From assembly GCA_001464625.1 (NCBI GenBank), contig LNFJ01000028.1, positions 1 to 40,657 of the forward strand: a stretch of DNA of 40,657 nucleotides, read 5' to 3'. The notes under the pieces are model-generated. The model did not search any database. It saw only the letters and a program-made list of their open reading frames with translations, and was not told the origin of the DNA. This DNA comes from Bacteroidia bacterium Ga0077558 (GTDB lineage: Bacteria > Bacteroidota > Bacteroidia > Chitinophagales > Chitinophagaceae). How positions within the stretch are numbered: position 1 is the first letter of the stretch; each line of letters opens with the position of its first letter. Below are positions 19,159 to 26,483 of the stretch, piece after piece. The translations under genes were made by a program, and so were the position numbers.

Positions 19159-20166
19159 TTAAAGTAGCTTTTTCGATAGCATATACTCTGCAATCTGTAC
19201 GGCATTAGTTGCAGCACCTTTTCTTAAATTATCCGAAACCACCCACATATTGAGTGTATTTGCCTGTGATTCATCACGGCGAAGCCTTCCTACAAACACT
19301 TCATCTTTTTCATGTGCATCCATTGGCATTGGGTAGTGTTGTGTAGCATCATCATTCTGTATTATAATACCCGGCGCAGCTGCTAATAGTGATTTCAATT
19401 CTGTTAAATCAAAATCCTTTTCAAATTCCACATTTACACTTTCGCTATGGCCGCCCATTACCGGAATTCGAACTGTAGTAGCTGTTACCCGGATAGAATC
19501 ATCCCGCATAATTTTACAAGTCTCTTTCACCATTTTCATTTCTTCTTTGGTATATCCGTTTTCTAAAAACACATCAATCTGCGGAATAACATTCAGGTCA
19601 ATCGGGTATTTATAAGCCATCGGATGCTCTTTATCCACTCCTTTTACAGCCCGTTCTCTTTCTCCCATCAATTGCTCAACAGCTTTTACTCCCGTTCCTG
19701 TTACACTTTGATAAGTACTCACCACTACTCTTTTAATTTTATACTTTGCATGCAGTGGTTGCAGGGCTACTACCATTTGTATAGTAGAGCAGTTAGGGTT
19801 TGCTATAATAAAATCATCGGCCGTTAACGCATCTGCATTTACTTCCGGCACTACTAACTTTTTGGTGGGGTCCATTCTCCAGGCACTGCTGTTATCAATT
19901 ACTTTAATGCCTGCTTCAGCAAATCTTGGTGCCCACTCTAATGATGTAGCACCGCCAGCTGAAAAAATTGCAACTGCAGGCTTAGCAGCAATACCATCAG
20001 CCATACTAACCACCTTATACTTCTTGCCCTTAAATTCAACTTCCTTTCCTACTGATCTTTCTGATGCCACCGGAATTAATTCCGTTACCGGAAAATTTCT
20101 TTCTGCCAATACCTGTAACATTTTGGTGCCCACTAATCCTGTGGCTCCTACAACTGCAACTTTCAT
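19159..20166 (-). CDS. asd: Aspartate-semialdehyde dehydrogenase
   Basis: This 335-residue enzyme carries the N-terminal NADP-binding GATGLVGTKML motif and the catalytic cysteine C126 in NPNCSTIQM. Other conserved blocks are SVTGTGVKAVEQL, the substrate-binding stretch around IRVTATTVRIPVMGGHSESV, and the C-terminal VVSDNLRKGAATNAVQIAE. It reduces aspartyl phosphate to aspartate semialdehyde, the branch point to lysine/diaminopimelate, threonine and methionine. Length is standard. Its start is 70 bp downstream of a strong hairpin terminator that ends a short transcription unit with a near-consensus promoter, so expression may depend on read-through (attenuation) or on a weaker promoter in the 70-bp gap, where no clear -7 box is seen. 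Confidence 0.97.
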   Translation of the reverse strand: MKVAVVGATGLVGTKMLQVLAERNFPVTELIPVASERSVGKEVEFKGKKYKVVSMADGIAAKPAVAIFSAGGATSLEWAPRFAEAGIKVIDNSSAWRMDPTKKLVVPEVNADALTADDFIIANPNCSTIQMVVALQPLHAKYKIKRVVVSTYQSVTGTGVKAVEQLMGERERAVKGVDKEHPMAYKYPIDLNVIPQIDVFLENGYTKEEMKMVKETCKIMRDDSIRVTATTVRIPVMGGHSESVNVEFEKDFDLTELKSLLAAAPGIIIQNDDATQHYPMPMDAHEKDEVFVGRLRRDESQANTLNMWVVSDNLRKGAATNAVQIAEYMLSKKLL

Positions 20167-20235
20167 TTACCTTTTATTTTTAGAATGAATAATCAATTTA
20201 CTATCTCCTGGCTTTCCCTTCTATTGATGGAGTAT

Positions 20236-20265
20236 AAAAAAGAGGCCTTCCATTTAGGAAGGCCT
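20236..20265 (-). terminator. Strong rho-independent terminator upstream of asd
   Basis: AGGCCTTCC (20243-20251) and GGAAGGCCT (20257-20265) form a perfect 9-bp stem with a 5-nt loop. On the minus strand it is followed after one C by six T residues (20241-20236). It ends the short unit that starts near 20356 and precedes asd by about 70 bp. Confidence 0.8.
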
Positions 20266-20309
20266 GCAAAATTTTTATGTTGATACACACATAACGCTGC
20301 AAACCTCCC

Positions 20310-20354
20310 TCAGGGATGTTTCTTATTGCGTTTCGTATGTTTCGTTGTTGCCAT
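20310..20354 (-). CDS. Possible leader peptide, 14 codons
   Basis: An ATG about two bases after the predicted transcription start opens a 14-codon frame, MATTKHTKRNKKHP, ending in TGA inside a small CCCTGAGGG hairpin. It contains three Thr and five Lys codons, both end products of the pathway that runs through Asd. A classical attenuator peptide usually has a denser run of the regulatory codon, so this may be chance. No homologue was recognised. Confidence 0.22.
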   Translation of the reverse strand: MATTKHTKRNKKHP

Positions 20355-20362
20355 GATGATTG

Positions 20363-20394
20363 CAAAAATAAGCGGATGAACCCTATATCCCAAA
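20363..20394 (-). promoter_or_regulatory. Near-consensus Bacteroidota promoter for the asd leader unit
   Basis: On the minus strand, TTTG (20394-20391) is followed after exactly 20 nt by TATTTTTG (20370-20363), matching the -33 TTTG and -7 TAnnTTTG elements. Transcription should start about 20356. The same TTTG-N20 spacing occurs in front of the S46 peptidase gene. Confidence 0.65.
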
Positions 20395-20454
20395 CAATCA
20401 ACAAAAAAAATAGCGAATTGAATATATTACAACCGTTTGTTTTAACTTGATATA

Positions 20455-22164
20455 ATGAAAGCAGTCTTACCGCTATTATTTGCTATTCTGTTGCCATCTT
20501 TTTTAATGGCGCAAAACAGGTATGATGTAGTGATAGATGAAATAATGGCCGATCCAACTCCACAAATTGGAATGCCCACCAACGAGTGGATCGAACTAAA
20601 AAATACAACCACTGCACCTATTAACTTACAAAACTGGCGGATTGGTGATGCTACCGGCCAGAGCGGACCGATGCCAAGTTTTATTCTACCCCCTGATGGT
20701 TATGTAATTATTTGTACAGGCAGTGCTGTTGCAGCAATGTCTGTCTTTGGGCCTGTAATTTCAGTTACCAGTTTTCCCTCATTGGACAATGATGGTGACC
20801 AACTTTTTTTGCGGGCTGCTAATGGAAGAACCATTCATGCAGTTAATTATACATCTGGCTGGTATCAGAATGAGGTAAAGAAAGATGGAGGCTGGACATT
20901 AGAAATGATTGACACAAAAAATCCATGTGCCGGTGGCAACAACTGGAAGGCATCAATAAATACAGCCGGGGGAACACCAGGAGCAAAAAATTCTATTGAT
21001 GCTATAATTAATGATGCAACAGCGCCACAACTAAAAAGAGCTTATACTACAGATAATACAACAATAATAGTAGTGTATGATGAGCCGGTTGATAGTTTAG
21101 CCGGTGCTACATTAGCCAACTATTCAATTGATGGCGGATTAACACTTAGCAGCGCTACAACGTTGGCTCCATTATTTAATTTAGTTCAATTGAAAACAAC
21201 CGGGCCACTCATTGCCAATACGATTTATAATATTACCGCAAGCAACATTACAGATTGTAAAGGAAATACCATTGGTATAGCCAATAAAGCAAAAGTAGGC
21301 TTGCCTTCTGATGCGGCACCGGGTGAATGGATAATAAATGAAATACTATTCAACCCAAAATCGAATGCCTTTGACTTTGTAGAGTTTTATAACAACAGCA
21401 ATAAAATATTTGATGCGTCGAAATTATATATTGCCAATCGCAATAGTAGCGGCATTATTGGTTCCATCAAACCATTAAGCACAGTACCTCATTATATTTT
21501 TCCTGGTGATTATATTGTTGAAACAGAAGATGCGGATAATTTATCGTTACAATATCTTGTTCAAAATCCGGATAATGTATTTATAGTTAGCTCTCCGCCT
21601 TCATTTCCCGACGATGAGGGTACCGTAGTCGCTTTAAATTTTCAGGGCAATGTTGTTGATGAAGTAAAATATAATGACGACTGGCATTTTAAACTTATCG
21701 ACAATGACGAAGGTGTTTCGTTAGAAAGAATTGATCCGTCTGGTATTTCGCAAGATGAAAATAATTGGCATAGTGCTGCTTCAACTGCTGGCTACGGAAC
21801 ACCCACCTATAAAAATTCGCAGTATAAATTATTAACTGCAATTGATGCAACTATACAGGCAACACCAAAAATATTTTCTCCTGATAATGATGGCCGGGAT
21901 GATATTACCACTATTCAATATGAAGTAACAGAATCAGGCTATATAGCCAACATCACTATTTTTGACGCTGTGGGAAGACCTGTTCGCAATTTAGTTCGAA
22001 ATGGAACATTGGGTTTGAAGGGTTATTGGAACTGGGATGGCTTAAATGATACAGGGAATAAATTACCCATAGGTACGTATATAATCTTCACAGAAATATT
22101 TAATCTGCAGGGTAAAAAACAACAATTTAAAAATACTGCAGTACTTGCAAGGAAAATAAATTAA
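20455..22164 (+). CDS. Secreted lamin-tail-domain protein with gliding/FlgD-like C-terminus
   Basis: This 569-residue protein has a signal peptide (cleavage near SFLMAQ). Residues about 23-125 form a lamin-tail domain (VVIDEIMADPTPQIGMPTNE, then WIELKNTT and INLQNWRIGD). An Ig-like region follows, about 165-275 (APQLKRAYTTDNTTIIVVYD). A second lamin-tail-like repeat covers about 280-450 (GEWIINEILFNPKSNAFDFV). The C-terminus has FSPDNDGRDDITTIQYEV and NWDGLNDTGNKLPIGTYI, which is the FlgD/CHU_C-like Ig fold found at the end of T9SS cargo. It is probably exported and surface attached or released; lamin-tail domains in bacteria often accompany secreted nucleases or phosphatases, but no catalytic domain is visible here. 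A strong hairpin starts at its stop codon. Confidence 0.85.
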   Translation: MKAVLPLLFAILLPSFLMAQNRYDVVIDEIMADPTPQIGMPTNEWIELKNTTTAPINLQNWRIGDATGQSGPMPSFILPPDGYVIICTGSAVAAMSVFGPVISVTSFPSLDNDGDQLFLRAANGRTIHAVNYTSGWYQNEVKKDGGWTLEMIDTKNPCAGGNNWKASINTAGGTPGAKNSIDAIINDATAPQLKRAYTTDNTTIIVVYDEPVDSLAGATLANYSIDGGLTLSSATTLAPLFNLVQLKTTGPLIANTIYNITASNITDCKGNTIGIANKAKVGLPSDAAPGEWIINEILFNPKSNAFDFVEFYNNSNKIFDASKLYIANRNSSGIIGSIKPLSTVPHYIFPGDYIVETEDADNLSLQYLVQNPDNVFIVSSPPSFPDDEGTVVALNFQGNVVDEVKYNDDWHFKLIDNDEGVSLERIDPSGISQDENNWHSAASTAGYGTPTYKNSQYKLLTAIDATIQATPKIFSPDNDGRDDITTIQYEVTESGYIANITIFDAVGRPVRNLVRNGTLGLKGYWNWDGLNDTGNKLPIGTYIIFTEIFNLQGKKQQFKNTAVLARKIN

Positions 22165-22194
22165 TAAGCCTCTATAATATTTCAGAGGCTTATT
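22163..22194. terminator. Bidirectional terminator between convergent genes
   Basis: AATAAGCCTCT (22163-22173) and AGAGGCTTATT (22184-22194) form a perfect 11-bp stem with a 10-nt loop. The stem overlaps the stop codon of the lamin-tail gene. The T-rich tail is better on the minus strand (ATTAATTTATTTT), serving the convergent PfkB-type gene; the plus-strand tail is weaker. Confidence 0.7.
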
Positions 22195-22210
22195 GTATCA
22201 AAAAATAATC

Positions 22211-23134
22211 CTACCCAAGTTCGATTTCAAAACTCACTAAATCTTTAAACTCTTGCATACGTTCATTGATATCCTCTTTTGTTACTTCTTTTAATCTTGT
22301 TGGACCAAATTTTTCTACACAAAAACTTGCCATTGCTGAACCCACGATAATTGCCCGCTTCATATTTTCAAAAGAGATGTCGCCTGTTTTTGCCAGGTGA
22401 CCCATAAAGCCCCCAGCGAATGTATCACCAGCTCCTGTTGGATCAAATACTTCTTCTAATGGTAGGGCAGGTGCAAAAAACACACTATCATGATCAAACA
22501 ATAAAGCACCATGCTCTCCTTTTTTAATGATGAGATACCTTGGGCCCATTGTTAAGATCTTCTTGGCCGCCTTCACTATGGAATATTCACCGGTTAATTG
22601 TCTTACTTCGGCATCATTTACCATCAGCATATCTACATGTTTCAACACTTCTTTCAACCCATCTAATGCTATTTCCATCCAAAAGTTCATGGTGTCCATT
22701 ACAATCAACTTCGGCCTTGTTTTCAGTTGGTTGATTACACTTAATTGAACATCTGGCGAAAGATTACCCAGCATCAGGAACTCTGCCCCCTGGTAACTGT
22801 CTGGTACTTTTGGATTAAAATCAGCCAATACATTCAGATCGGTAATCAAGGTGTCCCGGCTGTTCATATCTTCATGGTAGCGGCCACTCCAGAAGAATGA
22901 TTTCTTATCAGGTACAATTTCCACTCCTTCCAGTTGAACGCCTCTTTTTTTCAGGTCTTCCATTTCTTCCTTTGGATAATCGTACCCTACAATAGATATC
23001 TGCTGTACCGGTTTTACAAAATTGCTGGCTGCATAGGCCACATACGTAGCAGAGCCTCCTATAATTTTTTCTGTTTTTCCGAAAGGTGTTTCTATAGCAT
23101 CAAAAGCCATGGTACCAACTGCAATAAGCGACAT
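22211..23134 (-). CDS. PfkB-family sugar/nucleoside kinase
   Basis: This 307-residue protein has the ribokinase/PfkB layout: an N-terminal glycine-rich substrate motif (GGSATYVAYAASNF, residues about 26-39) and the C-terminal signature DPTGAGDTFAGGFMGHLA with the catalytic base at D237. LIIKKGEHGALLF lies in the ATP-binding region. It phosphorylates a sugar or nucleoside in the cytoplasm; the substrate cannot be fixed from the sequence. A -7 box (TAGGTTTG) lies about 66 bp upstream on the minus strand. It is divergent from the paa TetR-type gene and convergent with the lamin-tail gene, with a shared terminator. Confidence 0.9.
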   Translation of the reverse strand: MSLIAVGTMAFDAIETPFGKTEKIIGGSATYVAYAASNFVKPVQQISIVGYDYPKEEMEDLKKRGVQLEGVEIVPDKKSFFWSGRYHEDMNSRDTLITDLNVLADFNPKVPDSYQGAEFLMLGNLSPDVQLSVINQLKTRPKLIVMDTMNFWMEIALDGLKEVLKHVDMLMVNDAEVRQLTGEYSIVKAAKKILTMGPRYLIIKKGEHGALLFDHDSVFFAPALPLEEVFDPTGAGDTFAGGFMGHLAKTGDISFENMKRAIIVGSAMASFCVEKFGPTRLKEVTKEDINERMQEFKDLVSFEIELG

Positions 23135-23199
23135 AATAAATATCAGATTAAGTTTTATAGAAAAGCCGGGAGTGAACTCCTGACTAATTAAAAGGCGTG

Positions 23200-23207
23200 C
23201 AAACCTA
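23200..23207 (-). promoter_or_regulatory. Putative -7 box of the PfkB-type kinase gene
   Basis: The minus strand reads TAGGTTTG, identical to the -7 box in front of the S46 peptidase gene. It lies 65 bp upstream of the start codon. A TTTG at the expected -33 position is not seen. Confidence 0.4.
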
Positions 23208-23273
23208 CATGAAATTTACCTACCTGAAAAAACCATTTACCAATAACATCGGTCTCTTTACCTATTCGTTTAT

Positions 23274-23294
23274 TATCTTTGACTATGGTCAAAG
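23274..23294 (+). promoter_or_regulatory. -7 box overlapped by a palindrome at the TetR start codon
   Basis: TATCTTTG (23274-23281) matches the Bacteroidota -7 element. Overlapping it, CTTTGAC (23277-23283) and GTCAAAG (23288-23294) are perfect inverse arms around TATG, so one 18-bp palindrome covers the end of the -7 box and the ATG at 23285. This is where an autoregulatory TetR-family operator would be expected. The transcript would have almost no 5' leader. Confidence 0.55.
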
Positions 23295-23878
23295 CAGTAA
23301 GAAAAAAAGCATCCAAAAAAGAATTGATTCTTCGCCGGGCGGCAGCTATGTTCCGTGAAAAAGGGTTTGCTGCTACTTCAATGAGAGACCTGGCAGAAAT
23401 GGTAGGCATTGAAGCCGCCAGTTTGTATAACCATATCCGGTCGAAAAATGAAATACTCGAAGCCATTTGCTTTGATGTAGCTAACATTTTCAACACTAAT
23501 ATCGAAACCATTGAAGCAAGTAATCAAAAATCGATTGGCAAGATTGACAACCTGCTTCGTTTTCATATTCGCCAGATGATCGAAAATTATGAAGAAGTAT
23601 ATGTCAGTGACAGAGAATGGAAACATTTAGATGAACCTTATCTCTCAAATTTTCAAACCCAGCGACGTAACTATCGCAAAAAATTCGCTGCTATAATTGA
23701 AGATGGTATTGCCAAAAATGAGATACGGAAAATAGATGCTCCTACCGCCGTTTTAATAATTCTCCATGCCGTAAGTGGCATCGAAAGCTGGCATCGCAGC
23801 AAAGCAAAAATCAATGCACAGGAATTAGAAGACAATATGGTGATGATAATGATTGATGGCTTACGAAAACACTCCTGA
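23285..23878 (+). CDS. TetR-family regulator of phenylacetate degradation (PaaR-like)
   Basis: From the ATG at 23285 the protein has 197 residues; a TTG two codons upstream is an unlikely alternative. The N-terminal TetR helix-turn-helix is at residues about 10-55 (ILRRAAAMFREKGFAATSMR, then DLAEMVGIEAASLYNHIRSK). The C-terminal part matches TetR_C-type ligand domains, ending in IIDGLRKH-like sequence (MIMIDGLRKHS). The stop codon is 3 bp before paaE, so the two form one operon. By position it is the likely repressor of the paa genes, relieved by phenylacetyl-CoA, as known for PaaR in other bacteria. A palindrome lies across its own -7 box and start codon. Confidence 0.88.
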   Translation: MVKAVRKKASKKELILRRAAAMFREKGFAATSMRDLAEMVGIEAASLYNHIRSKNEILEAICFDVANIFNTNIETIEASNQKSIGKIDNLLRFHIRQMIENYEEVYVSDREWKHLDEPYLSNFQTQRRNYRKKFAAIIEDGIAKNEIRKIDAPTAVLIILHAVSGIESWHRSKAKINAQELEDNMVMIMIDGLRKHS

Positions 23879-23881
23879 TCT

Positions 23882-24961
23882 ATGTCCATACATTTTCACC
23901 AGCTCACTGTAAAAGAGGTAAGGAAAGAAACAGAAGATTGTGTTTCAGTACTGTTTGAAATTCCCGACAACTTAAAAAAAGATTTTCTTTTTCAACAAGG
24001 GCAAAGTCTTACCATGCGAAAGATGTTGAACAACGAAGATATTCGCCGCACTTATTCTATCTGTAGTTCTCCCCTGGATAATGAGTGGAGAGTCGCTATC
24101 AAAAAAGTGGATGGCGGTTTATTCTCATCTTTTGCCAATACGGATTTAAAGAAAGGCGATGTATTAGAAGTAATGCAACCAGTTGGAAAGTTTTATGTTG
24201 CATTAGATCCTTCGCATAAGAAAAATTACCTGGCTATTGCTGCCGGCAGCGGCATTACTCCGCTATTATCTATTATAAAAACTACTTTGCGAACAGAGCC
24301 TCAAAGCTGTTTTACATTGATCTATGGAAATAAAAATCGCAGTTCTATAATTTTTTTTGAAGAACTGGAAGGACTAAAGAACAAATACTTGCAGCGATTT
24401 AACTTCATCAATATACTTAGCCGGGAACGGACTGATGCAACAATTAATTTTGGAAGAATTAATGCTGACAAGTTAAATGAGCTGGAAAAACTAGTTGACT
24501 ATTCATCTTTCAATGAAGCCTTTATTTGCGGACCGGAAGAAATGATTTTCACCGCAAAAGATTATTTAGAAGCGAAAGGCATTGATAAAAAGAAAATACA
24601 TTTTGAACTGTTTACTACCCCGGGGCAGAAAAAGTCGGGAGTTGTTAGTCGGGAGTCGGGAGTTGACAGCGGACCGAAAAGTAAAATTTCCATAAAGTTG
24701 GATGGAAGAAGTTTTGATTTTGATTTATCCTTGACCAGCGATATAACTATATTGGATGCTGCATTGAAACAGGGAGCTGATTTACCTTTTGCCTGCAAAG
24801 GTGGTGTATGTTGTACATGCAAAGCGAAATTATTGGAAGGACAAGTAAGCATGGATGTTCATTGGGGATTGGAAGATGAAGAAGTGGAGCAAGGTTATAT
24901 TCTTACTTGCCAGGCTCATCCCACAACAGAAAAAGTGGTAGTTGATTTTGATATAAAATAA
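23882..24961 (+). CDS. paaE: 1,2-phenylacetyl-CoA epoxidase reductase subunit PaaE
   Basis: This 359-residue protein has an N-terminal FAD-binding barrel with RRTYSICSSP (around residue 55), an NAD-binding domain with AIAAGSGITPLLSII and FICGPEEM, and a C-terminal plant-type 2Fe-2S ferredoxin domain with the ligand pattern C-x4-C-x2-C (CKGGVCCTC) and a last Cys in LTCQAHP. It passes electrons from NAD(P)H to the PaaAC oxygenase. The linker between the NAD and ferredoxin domains (about residues 250-263) is unusual: it is encoded by a GTCGGGAGT-type repeat that adds KSGVVSRESGVDSG. In most bacteria paaE follows paaD; here it is upstream with the regulator and is separated from paaA by about 1.5 kb. 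Confidence 0.95.
   Translation: MSIHFHQLTVKEVRKETEDCVSVLFEIPDNLKKDFLFQQGQSLTMRKMLNNEDIRRTYSICSSPLDNEWRVAIKKVDGGLFSSFANTDLKKGDVLEVMQPVGKFYVALDPSHKKNYLAIAAGSGITPLLSIIKTTLRTEPQSCFTLIYGNKNRSSIIFFEELEGLKNKYLQRFNFINILSRERTDATINFGRINADKLNELEKLVDYSSFNEAFICGPEEMIFTAKDYLEAKGIDKKKIHFELFTTPGQKKSGVVSRESGVDSGPKSKISIKLDGRSFDFDLSLTSDITILDAALKQGADLPFACKGGVCCTCKAKLLEGQVSMDVHWGLEDEEVEQGYILTCQAHPTTEKVVVDFDIK
24633..24665 (+). repeat. GTCGGGAGT short tandem repeat inside paaE
   Basis: AGTCGGGAGTTG occurs at 24633-24644 and again at 24654-24665, with a further AGTCGGG at 24647-24653 between them. The element keeps the reading frame and encodes the interdomain linker of PaaE. Base composition differs sharply from the AT-rich surroundings, which suggests insertion or expansion of an intergenic-type repeat. 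Confidence 0.7.
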
Positions 24962-24983
24962 TCGTAATTCTAAAACCACTCAT

Positions 24984-25556
24984 ATGACGGTCAGAAAAAT
25001 CACCCCACTTAAAAATGAAAAATGGGCACTTATAAGAGGGCGAAAATCTGCGTACGGTGAAAAATATGCAATTAGCAATTATGGACGTCTTGCTAAGTTT
25101 ACAGATGATATAAAAACGGGTTCACTACTAAAAGGTAGTTTGCAAGAGGGTTATCCTATTTGGAGATATATATCAAATGGAGTGTATGGACATGCATTGC
25201 TACATAAACTTGTTGCTAAATATTTTTTACCTAAACCATCGGCTTCCCAAAAAATTATTATTCATCTTAATTTTAAAAAAACCGACAATCATTATAAAAA
25301 TTTACAATGGGTATCGATGGCAGTTTCCATTTTGCATCAGCAAAACAATCCGGCTGTAATAAGAGCTAAACAACTGATGCGAAAAAACATTGCCAACGGC
25401 GGGTATAATACAAAGCTTACAGTTGCTAAAGTACATTATATAAGAAAAGCTCTTGAAAAAGGAAAAACACTCAGAGAACTAGCCGCTAAATTTAAAGTGA
25501 GTGATATGCAAATACACCGGATTAAAACAGGTGAAAACTGGAGAAGTGTACGATAA
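24984..25556 (+). CDS. Freestanding NUMOD4/HNH-type protein with C-terminal HTH (copy 2)
   Basis: This 190-residue paralogue of the gene at 17831-18391 has the same order: NUMOD4-like start (NEKWALIRGRKSAYGEKYAI, then SNYGRLAKF), an HNH-type core (IIIHLNFKKTDNHYKNLQWV) and a C-terminal helix-turn-helix (KTLRELAAKFKVSDMQIHRI, then KTGENW). The core keeps one His and the Asn positions but has Phe-Lys-Lys where the other copy has His-Asn-Lys, so nuclease activity is doubtful. It begins 22 bp after the paaE stop in the same direction and so lies within the paa cluster, between paaE and paaA. It is probably co-transcribed with tetR-paaE. Confidence 0.78.
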   Translation: MTVRKITPLKNEKWALIRGRKSAYGEKYAISNYGRLAKFTDDIKTGSLLKGSLQEGYPIWRYISNGVYGHALLHKLVAKYFLPKPSASQKIIIHLNFKKTDNHYKNLQWVSMAVSILHQQNNPAVIRAKQLMRKNIANGGYNTKLTVAKVHYIRKALEKGKTLRELAAKFKVSDMQIHRIKTGENWRSVR

Positions 25557-25617
25557 ATTTTTTCTGTCAAACTATTAAGCCTTCGTTATTGTTATAGTGC
25601 AATATTTTATCCATTTA

Positions 25618-26091
25618 CTAATATGATTCTTGTTTGAACACACTTACTGTAGTGTTCTTCTCAGCCTCGTTGTACAGTACTTGTATAAATACAAATCCGT
25701 CTCCCACAGCAACTAGGCCTCCTTCGTAATCTTCTTTTATTACCATTTTATTGTTGAGGGATTTTGCTCTAATCAATAATCGCAATTCAGATTTTATTCT
25801 CGGGAATGTTGTTGACTTTGGTGTAGGGATATTAATTCTAAATGACCACGGATAAGTTTGTTTTGGCGACTCTACAATATTTAGAGTAAAGTCTCCCATT
25901 TTAGGTAATGTAGCAATATGATAGATTCCTCCATACTCATCTTTCTTTTCCTCTCCTTTGAAATAAGCTACAGAATCATGCATTACAAGATCCATCATTC
26001 TATTTAATGACGAGCTTTTTAAAATTGTTGACTGTGCCTCAGCGCAGAAGGAGTACAAAGAAATCATCCCCAATAAAAAATATTTACCCAT
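25618..26091 (-). CDS. Hypothetical secreted protein, 157 residues
   Basis: The protein starts with a signal-peptide-like segment (MGKYFLLGMISLYSFCAEAQ), so it is probably exported. The remainder is beta-rich and polar (GIYHIATLPKMGDFTLNIVE, IPTPKSTTFPRIKSELRLLI, VAVGDGFVFIQVLYNEAEK). I recognise no family and no catalytic motif. It stands between the second HNH-type gene and paaA, on the opposite strand to the paa genes, so it is not part of the phenylacetate pathway; together with the HNH gene it forms the insert that splits the cluster. Confidence 0.6.
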   Translation of the reverse strand: MGKYFLLGMISLYSFCAEAQSTILKSSSLNRMMDLVMHDSVAYFKGEEKKDEYGGIYHIATLPKMGDFTLNIVESPKQTYPWSFRINIPTPKSTTFPRIKSELRLLIRAKSLNNKMVIKEDYEGGLVAVGDGFVFIQVLYNEAEKNTTVSVFKQESY

Positions 26092-26198
26092 ACATAGATT
26101 TTAAATAAAGCAATTATAACAAATTAGTACTTACCAATAAATACCCAATTCCGGGTACAGAAACCCTTAACACAACACCTTATTTTTATTGTAAATTA

Positions 26199-26399
26199 TT
26201 AAACTTCCAATTTATCTATCGCATCAAAACTGTGTAGATAGGAAGGCAGTATAGATTTAGTAGACGATACTTTTGTTGAGTTGTAAATACCTTCTATATG
26301 GTAGGATTGGGTTGAACAGCAAACTTTGCTACCAGAATTTCCGGCGGACCTGCCTCCCTGGTATCTCACAACAGAGCTAATAAAAATAGTTTTTTTCAT
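26199..26399 (-). CDS. Doubtful small ORF, 66 codons
   Basis: A 66-codon frame begins MKKTIFISSVVRYQGG and continues RSAGNSGSKVCCSTQSYHIE. It holds an adjacent Cys pair and many Ser/Thr residues. The ATG directly follows a GC-rich hairpin (26409-26437). Nothing else supports expression: no -7 box and no recognised homologue. It could be a small peptide gene or chance coding in a 430-bp spacer. Confidence 0.15.
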   Translation of the reverse strand: MKKTIFISSVVRYQGGRSAGNSGSKVCCSTQSYHIEGIYNSTKVSSTKSILPSYLHSFDAIDKLEV

Positions 26400-26408
26400 G
26401 GTTATACT

Positions 26409-26437
26409 AAAAGGCTGCTTTTATTGGCGGCCTTTTT
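26409..26437 (+). terminator. Hairpin with T-tail in the spacer before paaA
   Basis: AAAAGGCTGC (26409-26418) pairs with GCGGCCTTTT (26428-26437) with one G-U pair and a 9-nt loop, and is followed by T residues on the plus strand. It would end any transcript reading in from the HNH-type gene side and so isolate paaABCD from upstream transcription. It is also just upstream of the small minus-strand ORF. Confidence 0.45.
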
Positions 26438-26483
26438 AATTCCTGTTAAAGCCTCTTCTTTCCTCAACAATCTACGCAAACAG

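Larger units (their letters stand above)
20236..20356 (-). ncRNA. Predicted ~120-nt small RNA or asd leader/attenuator
   Basis: A near-consensus Bacteroidota promoter (TTTG-N20-TATTTTTG, minus strand) and a 9-bp rho-independent terminator bracket about 120 nt. Within it are a CCCT/AGGG mini-hairpin (around 20308-20316), a TTATGT/ACATAA stem (around 20275-20294) and the terminator stem. The region also has a 14-codon frame starting right at the predicted transcription start. It could be an independent small RNA, or a leader that attenuates asd. I do not recognise it as 6S, SRP or tmRNA. Confidence 0.45.

Noticed and set aside
20201-20404. 67-codon minus-strand frame upstream of asd
   Set aside because: It runs through the promoter and the 9-bp terminator of the short leader unit and has no recognisable protein sequence.
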